DNA of 64,000 nt, taken from IMG/VR virus record IMGVR_UViG_3300039191_000223, positions 1 through 64,000 of that record; one strand, 5' to 3'. Both the position numbers and the translations under genes were made by a program. Numbering within the stretch: the stretch's first letter is position 1; each line of letters opens with the position of its first letter. The notes under the pieces were generated by a model. That model was given only the letters and a program-made list of their open reading frames with translations. It ran no database searches and was not told where the DNA came from. This document shows positions 16,922-24,672 of this stretch, in pieces. This stretch comes from a virus.

Positions 16922-17917
16922 TTAACTACGAAGCTGAGACAAAATATCATCATCATCATCATCATCATCGTCATCACCATCCACCAAACCAGCAAGAGGG
17001 TTATCAGAATCATCATCGGGCGTATCTTTAGACACAGGTTCGTCCTTTTCCTTTTCCTTTTCCTTTTCCTTTTCCTTTTCCTCTTCTGCCACAGGCTCTT
17101 CAGCCTTTTTATTCTTGCTCTGTTGACGCTTGAGTTTTTCCATCAAATCGTCTTCAGAGGTCGTTTTATCATCACCATCACCATCGTCAGATTCACCCAT
17201 CAACGACTTCAGATGCTTCTGAAGTGTTGCGTCGGCCTCATCGTAAGACGGGATTTCAGATAGAAGTGCAGAGAGAGGCTCTTCGGGAATTTCACTGCGC
17301 CAATCATCAGGCACAGCAGAAGGCTTACGGACAAATCCACTGGACAAGTCATACTTGCCGTATTCTTGACCACCCTTGCCCATTTGCTTATCTTTAACGA
17401 TAGCAAAGTCAAGACCTTCTTCCAAGTCCCAGAACAGATCATCATCCTCAAGCTTAGCAATCTCTGCCTTGAGCTTGTTGAAAATCTGATAGCTGAACTT
17501 GAATACCTTTACCTTACCCTTGGCAGTCTCTTCACCATCACTATATTCAAGACCGTCCTTGGTTACAACAGCACGCAGCACTGCGTACATATCGCGATAG
17601 TAGTACTTGCCCTTATCTTCGTTACCGGCGTCATAGAACTTCTTTGCCAAATCACAGATCGGGCAGTTATGATCTTTACCTTTGTTTCGAAGACACGGGA
17701 CACGGACGACATCATCACCAATGTGAAGACGGTGCTCCATGAATGTCACATATACTGCAAGGGGGTTATCTTCATTCGGGTCTTCGAGAATTCGAACTTT
17801 CGTAGTACCGTCGAAGGGGAGTTTCCAGTGCGGGTAGAAAAGGCTTCCTGAGTTGTTGCTGTCCTTTCCCTCGTTGTTAATCTTATCCTGCAATGCTTTC
17901 AATGAACGTCTAGCCAT
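16922..17917 (-). CDS. 32: Single-stranded DNA-binding protein gp32
   Basis: The N-terminus MARRSLKALQDKINN matches the gp32 B domain (LAST-like). The core has the zinc site: His in HIGDDVVRVPCLRNKG, then DHNCPICDL, equivalent to T4 His64-Cys77-Cys87-Cys90. KYYYRDMYAVLRAVV and VFKFSYQIFNKL are the OB-fold strands. The C-terminal acidic tail is exaggerated, with Lys-Glu repeats (17043-17085, an exact 6-bp tandem repeat) and an Asp run. It coats ssDNA and recruits UvsX, UvsY and the helicase loader. Confidence 0.95.
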   Translation of the reverse strand: MARRSLKALQDKINNEGKDSNNSGSLFYPHWKLPFDGTTKVRILEDPNEDNPLAVYVTFMEHRLHIGDDVVRVPCLRNKGKDHNCPICDLAKKFYDAGNEDKGKYYYRDMYAVLRAVVTKDGLEYSDGEETAKGKVKVFKFSYQIFNKLKAEIAKLEDDDLFWDLEEGLDFAIVKDKQMGKGGQEYGKYDLSSGFVRKPSAVPDDWRSEIPEEPLSALLSEIPSYDEADATLQKHLKSLMGESDDGDGDDKTTSEDDLMEKLKRQQSKNKKAEEPVAEEEKEKEKEKEKEKDEPVSKDTPDDDSDNPLAGLVDGDDDDDDDDDDILSQLRS

Positions 17918-18082
17918 AAATATATTCTCCTTTTCTTATTGTTATATTCTTGTATTACGTTCTTATTATAATCTGCGTAAGAGACAAACAAATTGTACAC
18001 TATTTGCCCTTACAATACAACACTTACTTATACTCTTAATACATTCTTACTATATTCTTACTACGCTCTTACTACGATCTTA
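17918..18082 (-). promoter_or_regulatory. Repeat-rich gp32 leader, candidate autogenous operator
   Basis: The 163-nt leader between the upstream gene and the gp32 AUG is A/U-rich and carries at least four 11-12-nt repeats on the mRNA strand (GUAGUAAGAGC, GUAGUAAGAAU, AUAGUAAGAAU, GUAUUAAGAGU), plus later UAAUAAGAA and ACAAGAAUA copies, up to an AAGGAG ribosome site. T4 gp32 represses its own translation by filling an unstructured repeat-containing leader. These repeats could serve the same purpose; no pseudoknot was worked out. Confidence 0.5.
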
Positions 18083-18616
18083 TCTGATAATTCTTTCTCG
18101 TTTAAGTTCGTTCGTTAGAGCCATCAAATGCTTGCAAAGCCCCGGTACTTCATTCGGATTAACCGGCTCACTATCCGTCTTCTTTACATAAGGCGGCGGC
18201 GGGTCTCCAAGCAAACTACCATCGCCATGATTCCATGCGGAAAAGCGATAGTAAAAGTCAAGACAATTACAACTTACCTGTACATCCGTACCACGGTATT
18301 GCACAGGCTCAATCGTATATGCCTGACCATCTTGAGAATCAAAAGTTACTGCCTGATTACTCAGACGAGCATCTTCTTCATCTAGATACACGACCTCAAA
18401 GGCCATACGTGTCTCATAATTCTTAGCACTGGATCGAGTCTTAGCATTAACTGTCACCAAACCATTTCTAGGAGCCGGAAGAAAAATCTTACTTACGACT
18501 TGAACCCTTCCCTGATTCTGCTGACGGTTGGTCGAAAAGCTACTAACCGTATTACTATATAGCTGATCGAGACTAGTCTCTTCCAATATTTGCGCTGGGA
18601 TAATAATTGTTCTCAT
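18080..18616 (-). CDS. SWIM-like zinc-finger protein
   Basis: VSCNCLDFYYRFSAWNHGDG then VPGLCKHLMALTNEL gives Cys-x-Cys ... Cys-x-His, the spacing order of a SWIM zinc finger, used for DNA or protein binding. The N-terminal half is beta-rich (RVQVVSKIFLPAPRNGLV). It sits between gp17 and the gp32 leader. A TATAAATA box lies only 6 bp ahead of the ATG, inside the gp17 stop. I infer a structural or DNA-binding role; no exact function is known to me. Confidence 0.65.
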   Translation of the reverse strand: MRTIIIPAQILEETSLDQLYSNTVSSFSTNRQQNQGRVQVVSKIFLPAPRNGLVTVNAKTRSSAKNYETRMAFEVVYLDEEDARLSNQAVTFDSQDGQAYTIEPVQYRGTDVQVSCNCLDFYYRFSAWNHGDGSLLGDPPPPYVKKTDSEPVNPNEVPGLCKHLMALTNELKRERIIR

Positions 18617-18624
18617 AATACTAT

Positions 18625-20187
18625 TTATAGCAAACCACCCGGAATAGGCATACTATCGTAATCTGATGGTTTAGGACTTCCCTCCGTATACCACTCGTCT
18701 CCACGAGCTTGATCGTCAAAGCGATATAGCTTCTGATATGCCCGTGGATCATACATTGCGATTTCATCTAGCATACGCATGACCATAAAGGTAGCAGAGA
18801 TACAGTCATCTGTTGCACCGGTCTGTGCCTCAAAGCCATCACCCTTACGTATATAGCTTTTCATTTCGTTGTACAACTGCGTCGAATAAATAACCATTTC
18901 ACGACGCTCAAACATATTCTTGAATCTAAGGGCACAATCTCTCTTTGTTGTACTTGTAGTAGTGTACCCCATCTTATTCTTTCCCTGCTCACTCATAAAG
19001 TGGGCATACATCAGTGGGTTTTCGTCCTGCATATACAATGCTATCAACGCTCGACCTACACCATTTGATTCAACACTGAAATAAACATCGTCTGAATACT
19101 TTTCCAAAAATCCAATCACTTTCTTGAGGTGAGAGTATAACACAACTTCACTTACAGTGTTGTCCCTAAATTCCATTACTTGTTGCATTGTAGGAAATTC
19201 AAATACCTCAATAACTGAAGAATCATTTCCGTTACCAGTAGATGGATCAACCCCCACAATGTATGTCATATCCTGTGATATAGGTTTAAAAAATCCTTGC
19301 TCGTTATTTATCAAGTATGCAGGCTCATCCATAGCAAACTTCTTCTGTGCAATCTGAATCAACCTTGTATCAAATAGCGAGTTGTCGGACGAAATGAACT
19401 CACACTCATATTCCTGAAGCCACTGTCTTTCACCAATAACACCAATCTGTTTATTTTTGAATTCTTCACCTCGACCCGGAGGTTGATCCCAATATATCCG
19501 GTTGGACTTGAATGAATTCGTCTCAGCTTCGGAACCTCTCCACAGTGTAGAGAACAGATCATTGTCACCATTTGGAGTAGAAGTGATAATACACTTACCA
19601 CCAGTGGACAATGTGGGGAATACCGAAGTCCAGAACTCTTCTTGAATGCTTGGCTTTACGAACGCAAGCTCATCACAATATAGTAGTGAAATGGAAAGAC
19701 CACGACCAGAGCCCGCTGTAGTTGTACGTGCTACGATACGTGAACGGTTGTCAAAAGCTGCGGTGTGCTTGTTCCAATCGTCGTCCTGAATACCCGGCTT
19801 TAACCAGTTGGGAAGTTCTTCGTAAATCTGTTGGACGCGCTTGATAATTTCTTTTGCAGCGTCAGAGTCCTTCGATACAACGAGAACTGTTTTCTCTTCC
19901 TGAAAAATTGCCCACCACACCATGAATGCACACGAAGTTTCAGTCTTCCCAGTCTGTCTAGCTGACAATACAATGTTGTATATCTCATCATGGTAATTTT
20001 GTACAAGCTCTTCCTGATAATCGTATAAGTCAAACTTGATACGACCCTTTTTAGGGTGCACAATATGTACATAATTCTTGATGAAGTAAAGCGGATCGCG
20101 CATGCATCGCTGCATTTCTATGATCTGCTCATAAGTGATTTCCATCGTCTCATGAGCAGCTTTTAGATTTGGATTACCCCGACGCAT
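18625..20187 (-). CDS. 17: Terminase large subunit gp17
   Basis: ATPase domain: Walker A VLSARQTGKTETS (about residue 76), Walker B SLLYCDELAF, coupling motif ITSTPNGDND. Nuclease domain: VGVDPSTGNGNDSSV with catalytic Asp, VESNGVGRALI, and GATDDCISATFM with the later acidic residues. Length 520 aa is shorter than T4 gp17 (610 aa), as common in marine relatives. It cuts and pumps concatemeric DNA into the prohead. GATAAATAC upstream resembles a late promoter. Confidence 0.97.
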   Translation of the reverse strand: MRRGNPNLKAAHETMEITYEQIIEMQRCMRDPLYFIKNYVHIVHPKKGRIKFDLYDYQEELVQNYHDEIYNIVLSARQTGKTETSCAFMVWWAIFQEEKTVLVVSKDSDAAKEIIKRVQQIYEELPNWLKPGIQDDDWNKHTAAFDNRSRIVARTTTAGSGRGLSISLLYCDELAFVKPSIQEEFWTSVFPTLSTGGKCIITSTPNGDNDLFSTLWRGSEAETNSFKSNRIYWDQPPGRGEEFKNKQIGVIGERQWLQEYECEFISSDNSLFDTRLIQIAQKKFAMDEPAYLINNEQGFFKPISQDMTYIVGVDPSTGNGNDSSVIEVFEFPTMQQVMEFRDNTVSEVVLYSHLKKVIGFLEKYSDDVYFSVESNGVGRALIALYMQDENPLMYAHFMSEQGKNKMGYTTTSTTKRDCALRFKNMFERREMVIYSTQLYNEMKSYIRKGDGFEAQTGATDDCISATFMVMRMLDEIAMYDPRAYQKLYRFDDQARGDEWYTEGSPKPSDYDSMPIPGGLL

Positions 20188-20229
20188 ACTATTTCCCCTA
20201 ACTGGTTTAATAGTATTTATCAGTGTAAA

Positions 20230-20862
20230 TTATGGTGATTCGTTTACAATCATCTTAGCACCGGGATAATTCAAATTGCTCCTAAGATGTATTAGATATT
20301 CATCTCTGGATTGTGTGTTACGAAAGCTTGAATCAACCAGAATTATATCGTATGATGGCCCACCACGCATCTTAACAATAGCATTTTCGATGCCACCAAA
20401 TGTGTGAATTGATCTCGTAATCCACGCTGCCGAAGTTGTTGGATGAATATCTATTCCGATTTTGCCTTTGTTGAAACCGCTAAGTTTATATTTAAAAAGA
20501 CCGATAGTATATAATGCTTGATCTATTGCATGTTGTATCATTCTGTTGTTTTCAGATACATAAACGCATGTCTTATCGTACTTGATTGTATAGTACACTG
20601 CGATCAAAAACATAAGAGTCGTACCTCCCGTCTGCCTTGCGGCGCGACGGACGTTTATGGGCTGCCCATGATGAACTTTGTTTAAAAATTCTTGCTCTTG
20701 GGCCGGGATCAAGAATTCAAGATCAGCAGGCTTTAGATAGCACTCATCCCTAATGAATTTCAGTATTTCGTTAGGAATATATTCGTATTCAAAGTTAGGA
20801 TCAGCTTTATCAAGCTGCTGCTTCAAACTCTCGATTATAGTAGCTTGCACGCCATTCTCCAT
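20230..20862 (-). CDS. Terminase ATPase-domain paralog lacking catalytic residues
   Basis: Aligned by eye with gp17 next door: INVRRAARQTGGTTLMFLIA corresponds to the gp17 Walker A region, but GKT has become GGT, losing the catalytic Lys. YDIILVDSSFRN corresponds to Walker B, with the catalytic Glu (DE) replaced by Ser (DS). MIVNESP matches the gp17 motif ITSTPNG. The nuclease domain is absent (210 aa). It begins inside the end of the A1-like gene and ends 42 bp before gp17. It could regulate gp17 as a dead partner. Confidence 0.7.
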   Translation of the reverse strand: MENGVQATIIESLKQQLDKADPNFEYEYIPNEILKFIRDECYLKPADLEFLIPAQEQEFLNKVHHGQPINVRRAARQTGGTTLMFLIAVYYTIKYDKTCVYVSENNRMIQHAIDQALYTIGLFKYKLSGFNKGKIGIDIHPTTSAAWITRSIHTFGGIENAIVKMRGGPSYDIILVDSSFRNTQSRDEYLIHLRSNLNYPGAKMIVNESP

Positions 20863-22510
20863 TGATTACATTTATAAGTGCTCGTGAGCCATTCGGATAG
20901 ATTACACAGTGCGTATGGAGCCAACTGGACGGTCCTGAAGCATATTCTAGGTCAAGGTAAGCACATAGTCCTACCTGATACGCTCCCTCAACGATACCCG
21001 GCGAGTGTGAATGACCAATAACTGTCTTCGGTCCAATTTTCGAGAAAGCCTGAATGCTGCCTCGCGAACCATTGATACCACTGTCACCATGGAATCCAAT
21101 TTCAATTCCTCCAACAACGAAGCTTTCATCACGTCCAAGAAACTTAGTATTGTCTACGGATGTAAGCCCTCTCTGTTCAAGCGGGTTCTCACACCAGAAC
21201 TTGAATGCATTGATTGTCTTATAGCCAGTCTTAGTACGCTTGACATTGGATAGCTGATTAAACTTCATGTAGTAGTAGAATCGTGCATTCTCAGGATCAT
21301 CTTTAGGATCAGATTCTTTCAACCATCGCTCGAAGGCTTCATCGTGGTTTGATCTGACGATGAGGTTCAACATTTCAGCACGAGTATGCCGGTCAATGAA
21401 ATCAGCAGACAGTTGCAAACCTTCCTCAACGTTATCCTGCTTGTAATGGTGCTTGCCATATGCGACGATATCATTGCCACGGTGATGGTGGTTGCGGCGG
21501 TAGAAGTCTTCTAGGTCATGATATACCATAACTTCAGGATTCAATACCTCCACAATAGAATTTGGACCGTCGAACATAGCCGACTCAACATTTGGATCAA
21601 TGAACTCAGCATGAATATCACCCGGCACAAAACCTGCGACGCGACCATAAGTCTCGCGACCATGTGGAGTGTAGTAATACTCTAAGTCATAAAAGGACCC
21701 ATCGTCCTCACCATGCACATGGCGCATATGGAACTTGTCACCATCAACTTCGACGATCAGTGCGCTGATATTGTGGTGGAATCGGCCTTTGTGTCCGGCC
21801 TTAGAATCAGTATAGTTCTCAATTGTGCATGCGCCGGTTGTGGTAAGAATCTTTGGCATGTTCTTACTTGGCGTGGCAACAGTCTTGAGTTGGATTTTAG
21901 GATGACCAAGGATAGCAGAATCGCTACCCGTAAAAGCATCAAATCCTGAAAGAGGAGTTACTCCAGTAGGCTGACTCTTAATCTGAGCTAGAAGCTGTAG
22001 CCCCTTGCACATGCGAGTCTTGGAGTCAACAATATAGGGCTTGATGGATTCCCACCAATAATCCGCGTCTTCATTATGCTCGTTCCAAATAGATGTTGGA
22101 TTCTTGTACCGATACGGAATCACCATAAGTTGCGCGTTTCTAAGAGAACAGTATTGGAGAAGTGTAGCAAGGAATCCATCATGAACAGGAGTTGCATTTT
22201 GCGCTGATGTGATTACATATACTTGCTGCGTATTGGGGGCGTTAATCGTCTTGGGAGCATCCTTACTCATTAATTCACTAAAGAAATCTTCAAACTTTTC
22301 AACTTTGGCAACCTCTAATTGACCGTTGAAGGTAGGATCACTTTTTAAGTAGGGTAAGTCTAGACCAGTGGAAGTTTTGATTTCAAGTCGTCTGCGAATT
22401 GCGCTATCCGGCTTGACCCCCAAGTAGGCTGCGAATTCTTCGCGGGTGAACTTGGCTTTTAGCGCAGCGCGATATCGCGCTACGAATTCTTTTTTAGCAA
22501 TACTACTCAT
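20810..22510 (-). CDS. T5 A1-like metallophosphoesterase
   Basis: The 566-aa protein has an N-terminal helix-turn-helix-like segment (FTREEFAAYLGVKPDSAIRR). The rest follows the phage A1 family: RYKNPTS, GHPKIQLKTVATPS, TTGACTIENYTDSKAG, FHHNISALIVE. Calcineurin-like metal motifs are visible: GDIHAEF, NHHHRGND, RSNHDEAFERW, FHGDSGINGSRGS and GHSHSPGI. In T5, A1 (about the same length) is needed for host DNA breakdown and second-step DNA transfer. Here it sits inside the packaging block, so a role at DNA ends is also possible. Confidence 0.75.
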   Translation of the reverse strand: MSSIAKKEFVARYRAALKAKFTREEFAAYLGVKPDSAIRRRLEIKTSTGLDLPYLKSDPTFNGQLEVAKVEKFEDFFSELMSKDAPKTINAPNTQQVYVITSAQNATPVHDGFLATLLQYCSLRNAQLMVIPYRYKNPTSIWNEHNEDADYWWESIKPYIVDSKTRMCKGLQLLAQIKSQPTGVTPLSGFDAFTGSDSAILGHPKIQLKTVATPSKNMPKILTTTGACTIENYTDSKAGHKGRFHHNISALIVEVDGDKFHMRHVHGEDDGSFYDLEYYYTPHGRETYGRVAGFVPGDIHAEFIDPNVESAMFDGPNSIVEVLNPEVMVYHDLEDFYRRNHHHRGNDIVAYGKHHYKQDNVEEGLQLSADFIDRHTRAEMLNLIVRSNHDEAFERWLKESDPKDDPENARFYYYMKFNQLSNVKRTKTGYKTINAFKFWCENPLEQRGLTSVDNTKFLGRDESFVVGGIEIGFHGDSGINGSRGSIQAFSKIGPKTVIGHSHSPGIVEGAYQVGLCAYLDLEYASGPSSWLHTHCVIYPNGSRALINVINGEWRASYYNREFEAAA

Positions 22511-22537
22511 TGAATCCCCTTTTATTATTTGTTTTTA

Positions 22538-23641
22538 TTAGAAGTATTCTTCCAAGCGGCTGGGTTTGAAATACATCTTGTAGCGATGATCCGTCAAATT
22601 TCCACTATACCGCTCTTTCTTAAACCTGACCTGAAACAGTTCTGTCTTTCCATCCATGATTCTAATTGATGGATTAACATTTTCTGGGCATGTAGCCAAA
22701 AGATCACAATTATATAGTTTATCCACAAGTGGGTTGACAGCAAAGCTTTTATGTTTTATCTTGTTGCTTGGAATAACCAAGCATGTGCAATCGCTAACGT
22801 CGTGCAGGTCTAGACCTGTTTTGGGAGTAACGCCATAGCAGCAACCAAGCATCTTGGCTATTAACTGCATTCTAAAGTCATATAGTGCGGTGTCGTTTGC
22901 GCCCGCCAATCCATCATTTATTTTCCGACACACATTATTGTAGAGACCTCGCGTCGCAAGTTCAACGGACGCTACACTCGGTGAACCATCATTATGTGCA
23001 GTTTGGTAGTATACCGCAGAATCAGGACCAACGTCAACTCCTAAGTTACTCAAAACAAATTGGCGTTGCGTTTCGAATCCATAATCTTTTTCTAATTCTT
23101 TCTGACCTACACCACCAATACCAGTTCGATGATCATATATTGGCATCACAGTGTTGAACAATTTAACATGCTCATTGTCAATCATTATTGAAGTGGCCTT
23201 CGGCTCACCCACTGACATATTATCTACATCAATTATAATACGATTCATAACGCCATTATTTGTTACAGTTTCAACCATGGCACCGAAATCAGAATCATTA
23301 TTCAAATAATCAAGTATGCTCCGAACCATGCAAAAGTCGGGTGACATACGATCTGAGAGTTTGGTTAGAATGTAGTTTCTAGTAGCTTCGGAGGCTGGGG
23401 CACGAAGTGTAATTTGGTCGTAAGTGTTATGTGCGCTTTCCATGTTTGTAAAATTAATGGTGCTCCTTCCTTCACGCAAATAACTCAGCATCCGTATAAA
23501 GTGAGACGGCATAACTGGCACACCTTGGTTCTTCGTCAAGAATGCACTAGCCACACAGTATGCCAAAACAACACATGCTGCGTCATCTAGGGTTTCCTGT
23601 GGCACAACTGGCCTGTGTATTTCGGTTAAGAAACTTGTCAT
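22538..23641 (-). CDS. Hypothetical protein of the packaging block
   Basis: This 367-aa soluble protein has no motif I can name. It is Asp/Asn-rich with a Cys pair (MLGCCYGVTPKTGLDLHD) and a basic C-terminus (RFKKERYSGNLTDHRYKMYF). Its start overlaps the gp16 stop (ATGA), so it is translated with the small terminase and then followed by the A1-like gene. A DNA-related role is inferred from context only. Confidence 0.65.
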   Translation of the reverse strand: MTSFLTEIHRPVVPQETLDDAACVVLAYCVASAFLTKNQGVPVMPSHFIRMLSYLREGRSTINFTNMESAHNTYDQITLRAPASEATRNYILTKLSDRMSPDFCMVRSILDYLNNDSDFGAMVETVTNNGVMNRIIIDVDNMSVGEPKATSIMIDNEHVKLFNTVMPIYDHRTGIGGVGQKELEKDYGFETQRQFVLSNLGVDVGPDSAVYYQTAHNDGSPSVASVELATRGLYNNVCRKINDGLAGANDTALYDFRMQLIAKMLGCCYGVTPKTGLDLHDVSDCTCLVIPSNKIKHKSFAVNPLVDKLYNCDLLATCPENVNPSIRIMDGKTELFQVRFKKERYSGNLTDHRYKMYFKPSRLEEYF

Positions 23642-24090
23642 TCTGTCTTATCACCTTCCATATTCCTACGCAACTGGGTTAACAATGCCGTTCGATCATC
23701 TACGATCAAAGTATTGTTATTTGTCACATGGGATGGTCCACTTGTTTTCTTTGCTTCAAGCTTATCCTTGTGCTCTTTAAGCCTCGCTTTATGCGAGGCG
23801 GCGTTTAGAGCAGCATTTAAGTGCTGAACCGATACTTCACCAACTCTCGCCTTAAACTTACCTTCAACTGTATGAAGTTCGTCGGATAGCAGATCAAAGC
23901 CGTCCATGGCGCTGTCGTAAATTTCCTGATACTGTGAATCAATCTCTTTGTCTTTATCGTCATACTCACGGGCGTTAACAAGTTCACCTTCCCGCTCGTA
24001 AACTTCTACTTCCGTAGTACCTGTTTCGATATCAAAGACTTCTTCGAGTGGATGCTCAATTGTTTTTACTACTTTATTTTCGTCTGACAT
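23638..24090 (-). CDS. 16: Terminase small subunit (gp16-like)
   Basis: The 150-aa acidic helical protein has a core DKEIDSQYQEIYDSAMDGFD, then VEGKFKARVGEVSVQHLNAA and a charged helix ARLKEHKDKLEAK, as in gp16 of marine T4-like phages. gp16 forms a ring that recognises DNA and stimulates gp17. GCATAAATACC upstream resembles a late promoter. It ends in TGA overlapping the next ATG. Separation from gp17 by three genes differs from T4, where 16 and 17 are adjacent. Confidence 0.7.
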   Translation of the reverse strand: MSDENKVVKTIEHPLEEVFDIETGTTEVEVYEREGELVNAREYDDKDKEIDSQYQEIYDSAMDGFDLLSDELHTVEGKFKARVGEVSVQHLNAALNAASHKARLKEHKDKLEAKKTSGPSHVTNNNTLIVDDRTALLTQLRRNMEGDKTE

Positions 24091-24127
24091 AATTCCCGCA
24101 CCTACATTCTGTATGGGTATTTATGCC

Positions 24128-24385
24128 TTACTGACCGTTTAGCTCCATAAGGTGCTCTTCAATCAATTCTAAAACATCATCCCTGACACCTTCAATCGAT
24201 GAGTCAATAGCCTCCTGCGGAAGTGATTCACCATATGTCTGCTGATACCATTCTTTAAAACTGTATACTGTATTAAACTTTTCAGCAACATAATTGGAAT
24301 ATTCGGTTTGTCGCGTTAGAAATTGATCAAATTCGGCTTCTGCCTGCTCCACTACATCATCAATATCTTCGTATAAATCACTCAT
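24128..24385 (-). CDS. Small acidic hypothetical protein
   Basis: The start at MSDLYEDIDDVVEQAE overlaps the upstream stop by 8 bp; the longer ORF would run deep into that gene. The 85-aa product is acidic and helical with a conserved-looking FNTVYSFKEWYQQTYGE. No family recognised. It lies between gp41 and gp16. Confidence 0.55.
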   Translation of the reverse strand: MSDLYEDIDDVVEQAEAEFDQFLTRQTEYSNYVAEKFNTVYSFKEWYQQTYGESLPQEAIDSSIEGVRDDVLELIEEHLMELNGQ

Positions 24386-24671
24386 CATCAGAGTCCTTTT
24401 CGGTTTTAGTTTCCGTGTTGCCCATAAGATCACCATACTTCTGTTCCGCATACTTCAGTCCAAGCCTGTTCAATTGGGCCTGCATTGACATACTTGCGTG
24501 CGTCAACTTTTGACGTTCATATTCTTCATCTACAATCTCTTGTCGTAAACGATCAAATTGCTCAAGGCACTGTTTCAGTGCCGGGTCTTGATCCAGTTCA
24601 GATCGTGGTAGAGTGATAGTTCTATCACCCATATTCACCGCAACTGACTGGACAGGTTCAACTTTAATCAT
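24378..24671 (-). CDS. Small coiled-coil hypothetical protein
   Basis: It starts with a short beta hairpin (VQSVAVNMGDRTITLPRSEL) followed by a long helix (LKQCLEQFDRLRQEIVDEEY) and an acidic tail. It lies 1 bp after gp41, so it is translated with the helicase. No family recognised; it could be a replisome or packaging accessory protein. Confidence 0.6.
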   Translation of the reverse strand: MIKVEPVQSVAVNMGDRTITLPRSELDQDPALKQCLEQFDRLRQEIVDEEYERQKLTHASMSMQAQLNRLGLKYAEQKYGDLMGNTETKTEKDSDDE

Positions 24672-24672
24672 A

